DNA from: JASHVB01 sp049522565
Lineage (GTDB): Bacteria > Pseudomonadota > Alphaproteobacteria > Acetobacterales > Acetobacteraceae
Length of the DNA stretch: 21,126 nucleotides
Assembly (NCBI GenBank): GCA_049522565.1
Contig: JBEKNT010000068.1
Span: forward strand, 1 to 21,126
Direction of reading: 5' to 3'
Of this stretch, positions 1 through 7,252 are shown piece after piece. Each line of letters opens with the position of its first letter. Position 1 is the first letter of the stretch. The notes beneath the pieces were generated by a model. The model was not told the origin of the DNA. It saw only the letters and a list, made by a program, of their open reading frames with translations, and did not search any database. The position numbers and the translations under genes are program-made.

Positions 1-31
1 CGGCCGGCCACGACGCAGGAGGGGCCGGTGA
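1..31 (+). CDS. Possible 3' end of upstream gene (partial), perhaps a membrane-fusion protein
   Basis: Frame 2 is open from the window edge to a TGA at 29-31, which overlaps the GTG start of the next gene (GTGA). Such an overlap is the usual junction in this operon, where the next two boundaries are ATGA overlaps. In YbhGFSR-type operons an HlyD-like membrane-fusion protein precedes the ATPase, so this could be its end. Only nine codons (Arg-rich) are visible, so the identity is inferred from context only. Confidence 0.3.
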   Translation, partial: GRPRRRRGR

Positions 32-969
32 GTACCGATGGCGAGATCGCGGTCTTCGCCCGCGGCCTGGTCCGACGCTACGGATCGCTGGCTGCGGTGC
101 AGGGAATCGATTTCGCTGTAAGGCGTGGCGAGATTTTCGGCCTGGTCGGTCCGGACGGTGCCGGCAAGAGCACGATCATGCGGATGCTTGCCGGCGTGCT
201 GCGCCCCGATGCCGGCGAGATCCGCCTCGAAGGCATCGACGTCGTCGCCGATCCAGAGTCTGCCAAACCGTATCTCAGCTACATGCCGCAGCGCTTCGGC
301 CTCTACGAAGACATGACGGTCGCCGAGAACGTCTTCTTCTATGCGACACTGTTCGCAGTGCCTGGGAAGGTGCGCCGCGAGCGCAGCCAGGAGTTGCTCG
401 ACGCCGCGGGCCTGCTGCCGTTCCGCCGGCGTTTGGCTGGTCAGCTCTCCGGCGGCATGAAGCAGAAGCTCGGTCTGGTCTGCGCGCTGATCCATACGCC
501 TCGGGTGCTACTGCTCGACGAGCCCACGACCGGCGTTGACCCGGTCTCGCGCCGCGATTTCTGGGGCATCCTCTACAGCTTGCGCGAGCATGGCGTCACC
601 ATTCTGCTCTCGACCGCGTACATGGACGAAGCCGAGCGCTGCTCGCGTCTTGCGCTGCTGCACGCCGGCGAAATCCGTCACTGCGACACACCCGCACGAC
701 TAAAGCAGGCGATGCCCGGCGCGTTGCTTGCGGTCGTGACGGGAAATGCGCGTGGCGCGCGCGCTGCCCTGGAGGGCTTACCTGGTGTGCTGGGCCTGCT
801 GCTCATGGGCGATCGCGTCAACGCCCGGGTAGATGATGCCGGCCGCCGCCTGCCCGAATTGCGTGCCAGGCTCGCGGCGCAAGGCATTAACGATGCCGAG
901 ATCACGCGGATCGAGCCGGGCATCGAGGACGTATTTGTCGCCCTGCTGGGATCGGGGGGCACGGCATGA
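28..969 (+). CDS. ABC-2 exporter ATP-binding protein (first NBD, YbhF N-half type)
   Basis: Cytoplasmic ATPase subunit of an ABC-2 type exporter, 313 aa, the size of one NBD plus a C-terminal extension. Visible motifs are Walker A GPDGAGKST (residues 41-49, with D where N is usual), Q-loop Q88, signature LSGGM (140-144), Walker B LLLDEP (161-166) and D-loop TGVDP. At the switch position the sequence is STAYMDEAE (195-203), so the usual H-loop histidine is Ala197. The GTG start at 28 is supported by AGGAGGGG at 17-24. The gene overlaps the next ATPase gene by ATGA at 966-969. The pair corresponds to the two halves that are fused in E. coli YbhF. The exported substrate cannot be read from sequence; YbhF-type systems are linked to drug or cation export. 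Confidence 0.9.
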   Translation: MSTDGEIAVFARGLVRRYGSLAAVQGIDFAVRRGEIFGLVGPDGAGKSTIMRMLAGVLRPDAGEIRLEGIDVVADPESAKPYLSYMPQRFGLYEDMTVAENVFFYATLFAVPGKVRRERSQELLDAAGLLPFRRRLAGQLSGGMKQKLGLVCALIHTPRVLLLDEPTTGVDPVSRRDFWGILYSLREHGVTILLSTAYMDEAERCSRLALLHAGEIRHCDTPARLKQAMPGALLAVVTGNARGARAALEGLPGVLGLLLMGDRVNARVDDAGRRLPELRARLAAQGINDAEITRIEPGIEDVFVALLGSGGTA

Positions 970-1916
970 CGGATACTGCCCAGGCCGTGGTCGCCGACGG
1001 ACTCACCAAGAAATTTGGTGCCTTCACCGCGGTGGACCGGCTTGATCTCAGCATCGCCAAGGGTGAAGTCGTGGGGTTCATCGGCCCGAACGGTGCGGGC
1101 AAATCGACCACCATCCGCATGCTGTGTGGGCTGTTGGCACCGAGCGCTGGGGCCGCCACGGTCGCGGGTTTCGATGTCGGTCGCGAACCGGAGGCGGTGC
1201 GCGAACATATCGGCTACATGTCGCAGAAATTCTCGCTCTACGGCGACCTGACCGTGCGGGAGAACCTGCGCTTTTTCGCCGGCCTCTATTTGGTGCCGCG
1301 GAGCGATCTTGCTGCGCGCATGCAGGTCGCGGTTACCATGGCTGGATTGGAGGGGCGAGAGAATGCGCTGGTTCGCACTCTCGCGGGCGGATGGAAACAG
1401 CGGCTCGCACTCGGCTGCGCCATTCTGCATCGCCCGCCGGTGTTGTTCCTCGACGAGCCCACCTCGGGCGTCGAGCCAGAGGCGCGCCGACGCTTCTGGG
1501 ATCTGATCCACCGCCTGGCGTCGGAAGGCGTCACAATCCTTGTCTCAACCCACTACATGGACGAGGCGGAATACTGCAACCGCATTGCGTTGATCGATGC
1601 GGGCAAGCTGGTGGCCGTCGGTAGTCCAGGAGAACTGCGCCGGCGCGAACTCGGCGGCGTGTTGTACGAGCTCGATTGCTCCGCACTCGGCGCCGCGCTG
1701 GCAGCACTGCACGAGGCGCGGGACGTCATCGACGCGGCGATCTTCGGCGACAAGCTGCACGTGCTGCTGCGCCAGGCCGAGGCTGCCGCCACGTTGCAGC
1801 CACTCCTGGCACAGCAGGGGATTGTGGCCGGGCCGCCGCGCCGCATCGCACCGAGCCTGGAGGATGTGTTCGTGCAGCTCGTTACCAGGCCGCACGTGGC
1901 GGAGGCATCCGCATGA
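966..1916 (+). CDS. ABC-2 exporter ATP-binding protein (second NBD, YbhF C-half type)
   Basis: Second ATPase of the same exporter, 316 aa. It has a canonical Walker A GPNGAGKST (40-48), Q-loop Q87, a variant signature LAGGW (139-143), Walker B FLDEP with D163/E164, a D-loop SGVEP in which the usual Asp is Glu170, and an intact H-loop His196 (STHYMDEAE). The start ATG at 966 lies inside the stop of the first ATPase, with a G-rich run just upstream. Its own stop overlaps the permease start (ATGA 1913-1916), so the ORFs are translationally coupled. The two NBDs carry complementary departures from consensus, which suggests an asymmetric heterodimer. Substrate unknown. Confidence 0.9.
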   Translation: MTDTAQAVVADGLTKKFGAFTAVDRLDLSIAKGEVVGFIGPNGAGKSTTIRMLCGLLAPSAGAATVAGFDVGREPEAVREHIGYMSQKFSLYGDLTVRENLRFFAGLYLVPRSDLAARMQVAVTMAGLEGRENALVRTLAGGWKQRLALGCAILHRPPVLFLDEPTSGVEPEARRRFWDLIHRLASEGVTILVSTHYMDEAEYCNRIALIDAGKLVAVGSPGELRRRELGGVLYELDCSALGAALAALHEARDVIDAAIFGDKLHVLLRQAEAAATLQPLLAQQGIVAGPPRRIAPSLEDVFVQLVTRPHVAEASA

Positions 1917-3049
1917 GCCCGCGGCGCCTCTTCGCCATTGCCTTCAAGGAAACCCTACAGGTCTGGCGCGACCCGCGCAGCCTCGCAATCGCCCTGCTCA
2001 TGCCGCTGATGCAGATGGTGTTGCTCGGCTACGGCGTCAGCCTCGACATCAGGCGCGTGCCACTCTGCATCTACGACCAGGAGAACAGCCAGACCAGCCG
2101 CGAACTGGTGACGCGGTTCGTTGCCTCGGGATGGTTCGTCACTGCCCGAACACTGAACGACGAGCGGGCGGTGCGCGACGCGATGGATCACGGCGCCTGC
2201 ATCGGGGCGGTCACCATCCCGGTCAATTTCTCGCGCAGGCTTGCCTCGACGGGCAGCGCCGCAGTGCAGACGGTGTTCGACGCGACGGATGCCAACACGA
2301 CGAGCATCGCCATCGGCTATGCGCAAGGCGTGATCGCGCTGGCGACGGCCAATTTCGAGTCAAGCTGGGCGGCGGCGCACGGCATCCAGCCCCAAACGGC
2401 GGGTGGCGTCGATCTGGAGCCGCGTGTGTGGTTCAATGAAGGGCTGGACAGCCGGAATTTCATCATCCCTGGCGTGGTCGCGGTTATCCTCGGCCTGGTC
2501 GGTGCCCAGCTTTCATCGCTCACCATCTCCCGCGAGTGGGAGCGGGGCACGATGGAGCAGTTGATTTCGACGCCGGTGACTGCGCTGGAGGTGATGATCG
2601 GCAAGCTGGTGCCGTATTTCGTAATCGGACTGTTCGACGCGACGTTCTGCCTCTGCGCCACCGCTTTCTGGTTCCAGGTGCCGTTCCGCGGCAGCCTCGG
2701 CACGCTGCTGGCGACCACCGCGCTGTTCACGCTGGTCGTGCTGGGCATCGGCTATCTCGTATCCGTGCGTATCCGCAGCCAGCTCGGCGCGAGCCAGATC
2801 GCACTGATGCTCACCATGCTGCCCATCGCGCTATTGTCGGGCTACACGTTTCCGATCGACCAGATGCCGGGGCCGATCCAGGCCGTGACCCTGGTCGTTT
2901 ATGCGCGCTATTACGTTACCATCCTGCGGGCGCTGTTCCTCAAGGGCAGCACGATTGGGGATCTCACCGTGCCGATTTTGGCGCTGGTGCTGTACGCCGT
3001 CGCCATCATCTGGATCGCCGCGCGCGCCTTCCGCAAGCGTCTGGGCTAG
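1913..3049 (+). CDS. ABC-2 type permease (YbhS-like)
   Basis: Inner-membrane permease of 378 aa. An N-terminal membrane segment follows RRLFAIAFKETLQVWRDP. A large periplasmic domain follows to about residue 180, and then about five hydrophobic segments in the C-terminal half. The motif YYVTILRALFLKG before the last segment is typical of YbhS/YbhR and YhhJ-type ABC-2 permeases, as is the SREWERGTMEQLISTP stretch after the second membrane segment. The start was set at ATG 1913 because it overlaps the ATPase stop and has GGAGG at about 8 bases. The open frame extends further upstream, but that part is a shadow of the ATPase gene. It probably pairs with the next permease to form the channel. Confidence 0.9.
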   Translation: MSPRRLFAIAFKETLQVWRDPRSLAIALLMPLMQMVLLGYGVSLDIRRVPLCIYDQENSQTSRELVTRFVASGWFVTARTLNDERAVRDAMDHGACIGAVTIPVNFSRRLASTGSAAVQTVFDATDANTTSIAIGYAQGVIALATANFESSWAAAHGIQPQTAGGVDLEPRVWFNEGLDSRNFIIPGVVAVILGLVGAQLSSLTISREWERGTMEQLISTPVTALEVMIGKLVPYFVIGLFDATFCLCATAFWFQVPFRGSLGTLLATTALFTLVVLGIGYLVSVRIRSQLGASQIALMLTMLPIALLSGYTFPIDQMPGPIQAVTLVVYARYYVTILRALFLKGSTIGDLTVPILALVLYAVAIIWIAARAFRKRLG

Positions 3050-3052
3050 GCG

Positions 3053-4183
3053 ATGTTCGAGCGCCTCTACGTAATGCTGATGAAGGAGTTCCTGGAGCTT
3101 CGCCGCGACCCATGGGCGATGTTTCGCCTGATCGTGCCGCTGCTCATTCAGGTGGTCGTGTTCGGCTATGCCGCGACGTTTACTGTCAATCACGTGGCCA
3201 CGGCCGTGCTCGATCTCGATCACAGCCAGGCAAGCCGAGGCCTCATCTCGCATTTCGTCGCGACGGGCCGGTTCGACGTCGTCGATATCGCGGCGACGCA
3301 GCGGCAGATTACCCGGGATATCGATACCGGCCGGGCAGTCGTGGCCATCGTGATCCATGCCGGTTTTGCCCAAGACCTGAACAACGGCCGGACCGCGCCA
3401 TTGCAGGTCTCGGTTGACGGCACCAATTCGAACACCGCCTTGATCGCGCTCGGCTACGTTAGCCTGATTGTTGCACAATTCCAGACGGAGCAAATGCAAA
3501 ATGCCTGGCCGGTGCAGGCCGGGGTGGCGTCCCCCAGAGTCGCGGCTTCACTGCAGGAACGCCCTTGGTTCAACGAAGGTCTCGATGACCGCTGGTTCTT
3601 TATCCCCGGGGTGATCGCCACGCTGACCTTCATGCAGGTGGTCAGTCTGACCGCCTTCGCCGTGGTGCGCGAACGCGAGGTGGGCACGCTGGAGCAGATC
3701 ATGGTTAGCCCGATCCGGCCGTTCGAGTTCATCCTCGGTAAGACCGTGCCGTTCTTCCTGATCGGACTGGGCGACGTGGCCCTGGTCACCATCGCGGGCG
3801 TGCTGTGGTTCGATATCCCGTTCGTCGGAAATCCCTTGGTCATGTTGCTCGGGGCGACGCTGTTCCTGCTGGCCGCACTCGGGCTCGGTCTGATGATGTC
3901 GACGTTCTCGCGCACCCAACAGCAGGCGTTCGCGTTGAACTTCTTCCTGGTAAATCCGTTCTTCATCCTGTCGGGATTTGCTTTCCCGATTGCTGCCATG
4001 CCGCGGGCGCTGCAATGGTTCACGCTGATCAATCCGTTGCGTTACTTCCTGGTCGTGATCCGCGCGGTCTTCCTCAAGGGAGTCGGGGTCGATGTCCTGT
4101 GGCCCGATTTGGGTGCAATGGCGTTGCTCGCGGCCGGGATGCTCACGCTAAGTGTTCTACGGTTTCGGAAATCGCTAGATTGA
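3053..4183 (+). CDS. ABC-2 type permease (YbhR-like)
   Basis: Second inner-membrane permease, 376 aa, starting three bases after the stop of the first. It has the same architecture: an N-terminal segment after MLMKEFLELRRDPWAM, a periplasmic domain (roughly 45-175), and then multiple membrane spans. Family landmarks are the VREREVGTLEQIMVSP stretch (about 200-215), an FPI.AMP loop, and RYFLVVIRAVFLKG near the C-terminus. It is the last gene of the + strand exporter operon. A stem-loop at 4185-4218 follows its stop. Together with the two ATPases it would form an export pump; the fusion protein is presumably outside the window. Confidence 0.9.
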   Translation: MFERLYVMLMKEFLELRRDPWAMFRLIVPLLIQVVVFGYAATFTVNHVATAVLDLDHSQASRGLISHFVATGRFDVVDIAATQRQITRDIDTGRAVVAIVIHAGFAQDLNNGRTAPLQVSVDGTNSNTALIALGYVSLIVAQFQTEQMQNAWPVQAGVASPRVAASLQERPWFNEGLDDRWFFIPGVIATLTFMQVVSLTAFAVVREREVGTLEQIMVSPIRPFEFILGKTVPFFLIGLGDVALVTIAGVLWFDIPFVGNPLVMLLGATLFLLAALGLGLMMSTFSRTQQQAFALNFFLVNPFFILSGFAFPIAAMPRALQWFTLINPLRYFLVVIRAVFLKGVGVDVLWPDLGAMALLAAGMLTLSVLRFRKSLD

Positions 4184-4438
4184 CGCCACTTGGCCCGATG
4201 CCGCCCGCCATCAGTGGCAGCAGGAACGGCAGCAACCCGGACGTCAGCAGTTCATCGCAGGCGCATGCGGTTGCCTCTTATGCGTGGAGCGCTGTTGCCA
4301 GGTTCGCTTTCATCTCGGCTCGATTGAGCGTGGTGAGGAGCAACTCCAGCCGATCTGCCGCTCCGGGATGTAAGGCAGCATCCAGTCGGAAGCCCGTCTC
4401 GCAGGATAGGCATCTGCCGGTGGTTTCGCACCTATGAC
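4184..4438. other. Intergenic stretch with orphan coding-like fragments
   Basis: There is no intact gene here. Apart from the stem-loop at its left edge, the minus strand at about 4145-4265 can be read as a short hydrophobic peptide (GLLPFLLPLMAGGIG) that runs into the end of the permease gene. The neighbouring minus-strand fragment is described separately. The pattern fits a small graveyard of decayed genes between the exporter operon and the next locus. Confidence 0.3.
4185..4218 (+). terminator. Stem-loop after the ABC exporter operon
   Basis: GCCACT (4185-4190) pairs with AGTGGC (4213-4218), and TGGC (4191-4194) pairs with GCCA (4207-4210), with a TC bulge. It lies directly after the permease stop. 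There is no T-run, so it may be a weak or factor-dependent terminator, or an mRNA 3'-end stabiliser. Confidence 0.3.
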
Positions 4439-4494
4439 TTGAACCTTGGGACGCGGATCCATCTACCGGTCGGTCACAAGCTCCCAGTGCCCAG
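4278..4494 (-). pseudogene. Open minus-strand fragment without a start (possible gene remnant)
   Basis: The minus strand is open from about 4494 to a TAA at 4278-4280. It reads as plausible protein near its end: a Cys-containing stretch (RCLSCETGFRLDAAL) followed by an amphipathic helix-like segment (DRLELLLTTLNRAEMKANL). There is no in-frame ATG or GTG before the helix and no ribosome site, and it overlaps the + strand GxxExxY gene. I do not recognise a family. It could be a decayed gene end or chance. Confidence 0.25.
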
Positions 4495-4876
4495 TTTCAT
4501 TGGGATCAAGGTCCACCGTCACTTCGGACTCGATCTGCGCGAGTCGGTCTACGAGACGTGTCTCTGCCGCGACCTCGTCAAGGACAGGCTGCCGATCAAA
4601 CGCCAGGTCTCGCTTCCGGTCATTTACGGCGGCGTTCGCCTGCGCTGCGGTTATCGCGCCGATCTCATTGAAGAGCAGATGATGATCCTGGAAATAAAGT
4701 CGGTCGCCCAGATCACTCCGTTGCATACCTCCCAGATATTGACCCGTTTACGCGTGAGTGGCCTGAGCGTTGGCCTGCTGATGAACTTCAACAGTGTCAC
4801 CTTGAAGAACGGCCTGCGGCGCTTCGTCCTGTACACCGCATCCGGCAAGCCCCGGGATACCCAGGCCACCGCATGA
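4439..4876 (+). CDS. GxxExxY family protein (PD-(D/E)XK-like), N-terminus degenerate
   Basis: Small protein, 145 aa from a TTG at 4439. The core from about residue 21 to 132 matches the GxxExxY family (Pfam PDDEXK_3): KVHRHFG, ESVYE, KRQVSLPVIYGGVRLRCGY, a putative active-site Asp75 in GYRADL, then E85-x-K87 in LEIKSV, THS-type QILTRLR, VGLLMNF and GLRRFV. The name-giving Gly is Asp32 here (DLRESVY), while Glu35 and Tyr38 remain. The first 20 residues do not look like the family, and IG-IKVH appears to lack two residues of the usual IGAAI.VH. No good ribosome site supports the TTG. The biochemical role of the family is uncertain. The gene may be decaying. Confidence 0.65.
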   Translation: MNLGTRIHLPVGHKLPVPSFIGIKVHRHFGLDLRESVYETCLCRDLVKDRLPIKRQVSLPVIYGGVRLRCGYRADLIEEQMMILEIKSVAQITPLHTSQILTRLRVSGLSVGLLMNFNSVTLKNGLRRFVLYTASGKPRDTQATA

Positions 4877-4920
4877 CCGCTAAGCTGCGCCGGAGCAAGC
4901 CTCCGACAAACCGGCCAGGC

Positions 4921-4925
4921 GGGAG
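4921..4925 (+). promoter_or_regulatory. Ribosome binding site deciding the enolase-family start
   Basis: GGGAG lies seven bases before ATG 4933. It favours that start over the upstream in-frame ATG at 4873. Confidence 0.55.
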
Positions 4926-4932
4926 AAACGCC

Positions 4933-6030
4933 ATGAAGATTGCCAAGATCCAGACCGACATCCTCCGCATTCCGGAAGACGATCCACTGGCCGACATGCC
5001 GGAGGAAGCCGGTCGCCTGCGCCCGATCGTCATCCTGCGCATGCAGACCGACAGCGGCATCGAGGGCATCGGCCTCACCTTCTACGGCGGCGCCATGACC
5101 GGCACGCTACGGTCCGCCGTCGATGAGCTTGGCGCGCTGACCGTCGGCGAGGATCCGCTGCGCATCGAGGCGATCGTGCGCAAGCTGCGGCTTGCTGCCG
5201 GTGATTCCTGCGGCCCCGCCGGCATCTTCCTGCTGGCGCTGTCGGCGATCGACGTCGCGTTGTGGGACATCAAAGGCAAGGCGCTCGAACAGCCGCTGTG
5301 GAAATTGCTTGGCGGCACGCGGGACCGGGTGAACACCTATGCGTCCGGTTCGTTGCGCCGCGGACTGACCGACGCCCAGGCCGCCACCGCCGCGCGCCGG
5401 CTGGTGGACAAGGGCTTCGTCGAGATGAAGACGCAGATGGCGCTGCCCGGCAATCCATCACCCGCCGAGGAGGTGCGCCGCGTGCGCGTGGTGCGCGACG
5501 CGATCGGGCCCGACATCAAGTTGATGTGCGACATCAACCAGCGCTGGCGCGTCGAACAGGCAATCGATATCGGCAAGCGGGCGGAGGATGTCGGTCTGTT
5601 CTGGCTGGAGGACGTCACCACGTGCGACGACTACGCCGGCCTGGCGCGCGTCAACGCAGCACTGTCCACACCGATCGCCGGCGGCGAATACCTGTGGGGG
5701 ATTACGCCGTTCCGCCAGATGATCGAGGCGCGTTCGGTCGATTACATCATGATCGACCTGTGCCGGGTCGGCGGCCCGACGCAATGGATGAAGGTCGCCG
5801 GCATGGCCGAGGCGTTCAACCTGCCGGTAGTCAGCCACGTGATGCCGGAGATGCACTTGCATCTCGTCGCGGCGATACCGAACGGACTGACGGTGGAATA
5901 CATGCCGTGGATGCTGAAGCTGTACCAGGAGACTCCGGCGATCGAGAAGGGCCAGTTGGTGCTGCCGAGCAAGCCGGGCCTGGGGCTGGCGTTCGACGAG
6001 AAGGCGGTGGCGGCGTACCGGGTCGGGTGA
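4933..6030 (+). CDS. Mandelate racemase / muconate lactonizing enzyme family protein (MR subgroup)
   Basis: Enolase-superfamily enzyme of 365 aa, the normal length. It has an N-terminal capping domain (1-125) and a TIM-barrel domain. By comparison with mandelate racemase, the metal ligands are Asp200 (CDINQRW), Glu226 (WLEDV) and Glu252 (GGEYLWG). The His-Asp dyad is His302 (SHVMPE) with Asp275, and Glu322 is also present. The KxK motif reads MKTQM: Lys166 is present but the second, normally catalytic, Lys is Gln168. The enzyme would act on a carboxylate by alpha-proton abstraction (an acid-sugar dehydratase or racemase). The substrate cannot be assigned and no sugar-pathway neighbours are present. 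ATG 4933 has GGGAG upstream. An in-frame ATG at 4873 overlaps the previous stop (ATGA), but the extra 20 residues are Arg/Pro-rich and unlike the family. Confidence 0.88.
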   Translation: MKIAKIQTDILRIPEDDPLADMPEEAGRLRPIVILRMQTDSGIEGIGLTFYGGAMTGTLRSAVDELGALTVGEDPLRIEAIVRKLRLAAGDSCGPAGIFLLALSAIDVALWDIKGKALEQPLWKLLGGTRDRVNTYASGSLRRGLTDAQAATAARRLVDKGFVEMKTQMALPGNPSPAEEVRRVRVVRDAIGPDIKLMCDINQRWRVEQAIDIGKRAEDVGLFWLEDVTTCDDYAGLARVNAALSTPIAGGEYLWGITPFRQMIEARSVDYIMIDLCRVGGPTQWMKVAGMAEAFNLPVVSHVMPEMHLHLVAAIPNGLTVEYMPWMLKLYQETPAIEKGQLVLPSKPGLGLAFDEKAVAAYRVG

Positions 6031-6044
6031 AACGAGGTGGCGGG

Positions 6045-6293
6045 TCAACGCAGCGCGGCGCGGCCCGCCAACCCGGCGGCATAAGCGGCGATCAGCGCGC
6101 CGATGATGCTCCACAGCTAGATTTTGCCCGGCTTCGAGCTGAGTTCGGCGCGCAGTCCCGGACGCAGGTCAGGGATATCGTTGCGACGCCAATTGTTGCC
6201 GTTGGCAATCTCGTCGAGCAGACTGGACTTGCTCCGGACGATCTCCAACCGCCCCCGCCAAACCGATCGTTCATCTCGATCTGCAATCGAGCA
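6045..6293 (-). pseudogene. Minus-strand coding-like remnants in the methyltransferase frame
   Basis: Below the FkbM stop, the same minus-strand frame continues for 58 codons to a TAG at 6117-6119. It then runs for 23 more codons to a TGA at 6045-6047. The first part reads as soluble protein (LLDEIANGNNWRR, then IPDLRPGLRAELSSKPGKI). The second looks like a membrane helix end (LWSIIGALIAAYAAGL, followed by an Arg-rich tip). Neither part has an ATG or a ribosome site, and I recognise no family. They may be the eroded ends of one or two lost genes. The rest of 6031-6293 shows nothing else. Confidence 0.3.
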
Positions 6294-7166
6294 TCAGGCA
6301 TTGCGCGGCAACGTGTCGTCGCTGAATGCAATCGCATGCACGAAGCCATATTGCGGCGTCGCAATGCGCGGCACCGGCTTGGCGCTCAATAAATATTGCC
6401 GCAGGAAATCCATCCGCTGCGCCGGACCGATCGTACACCACACCCCATCCTCATACAGATGCATGAAACGGTACGGCGCCAACGCCTCCGCGGCACTTAA
6501 CGCACACCGTAACCGCAGCAACGCATTGTGGTAGGCGTCGCCTCTTGCGACCAGATTGAACGGGTGGAACGACACGTGCAGCCATGGCTTGTGCTCGGCC
6601 AGCAGCGGCGCAATGACCCGCAGCACCTCGTATTCCGCGCCTTCGATGTCGATTTTCAGCAGCGTGCGCCCGTCCATGCCGATCTCGTGCAGCACCGCGG
6701 CGGCGTCGCGCAGCGGGATGACTGCGTTGGGCTGAGCACTCAGCACGCGGTCGCGTTCGACCTGGCGAAACACCGACGAACCGGAATCTGCGGTGCCCTT
6801 CGAGTACAAGGTCACCTCCTCGTCGCGCGCGCCCAGGCCGTGGCGAAACAGCCGGATACGTGATGCCAGTTCAGGGTTTTCGGCGACGTTGCGCGCCAGC
6901 AGTTCGTGGTTCACCGGGCTGGGTTCGAAGGCGAACACGGTGTCCACGTGCAACGCGGCGTACAACGCGGTGAAGCCGATATACGCACCGAAATCCACCA
7001 TCCGCGTGCAGCGCGGCAACACGGCGTCGAAGAAGCGCAGCGTGCCCTCCTCGAAGCCGCTGCAGAATTCGCGCGCCGCCGCCACCGCCAGCTTGTGGTC
7101 GGTGACGCGGAACGAGCGTCCGCCCCGTGCCACCACCGGCACCTGCGGCTCTGCCAGCATGTCCAT
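6294..7166 (-). CDS. FkbM family SAM-dependent methyltransferase
   Basis: Predicted SAM-dependent methyltransferase, 290 aa. The Rossmann SAM-binding motif I is VDFGAYIGF (57-65), the acidic end of strand 2 is FAFEPSP with Glu81, and the FkbM hallmark LLKIDIEGAEYEVL lies at 169-182. FkbM enzymes O-methylate polyketides, glycans or other small molecules, and many sit in glycan gene clusters. Here no such neighbours are present, so the substrate is unknown. The start was placed at ATG 7166 because GGAGGA (complement of 7174-7179) lies seven bases upstream. The frame extends six codons to a TTG at 7184, but that would place the ribosome site inside the gene. The upstream neighbour on the same strand ends 86 bases away. 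Confidence 0.85.
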   Translation of the reverse strand: MDMLAEPQVPVVARGGRSFRVTDHKLAVAAAREFCSGFEEGTLRFFDAVLPRCTRMVDFGAYIGFTALYAALHVDTVFAFEPSPVNHELLARNVAENPELASRIRLFRHGLGARDEEVTLYSKGTADSGSSVFRQVERDRVLSAQPNAVIPLRDAAAVLHEIGMDGRTLLKIDIEGAEYEVLRVIAPLLAEHKPWLHVSFHPFNLVARGDAYHNALLRLRCALSAAEALAPYRFMHLYEDGVWCTIGPAQRMDFLRQYLLSAKPVPRIATPQYGFVHAIAFSDDTLPRNA

Positions 7167-7173
7167 GCGCCGT

Positions 7174-7179
7174 TCCTCC
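7174..7179 (-). promoter_or_regulatory. Ribosome binding site for the FkbM gene
   Basis: GGAGGA on the minus strand, seven bases before ATG 7166. This strong site decides the start. Confidence 0.6.
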
Positions 7180-7224
7180 GGCAACCAGCCGGCGAAACTA
7201 GGTGACGCAGGTTAAGAGAACCTT

Positions 7225-7249
7225 GACGCGCCGCGCCCCGGCGTGCGTC
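7225..7249 (-). terminator. GC-rich hairpin after the GlcG/HbpS-like gene
   Basis: GACGC (7225-7229) pairs with GCGTC (7245-7249), and GCCG pairs with CGGC inside, with a two-base bulge and a short loop. It starts four bases beyond the minus-strand stop. It is followed on the minus strand by AAGGTTCTCTT, only weakly T-rich. It may be a weak terminator between two co-directional genes. Confidence 0.35.
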
Positions 7250-7252
7250 GGA

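Noticed and set aside
3805..4437. Open + strand frame of about 210 codons across the end of the permease and the gap
   Set aside because: Its first half is a shadow of the permease gene. The rest is Ser/Arg-rich with no domain, and there is no ribosome site.
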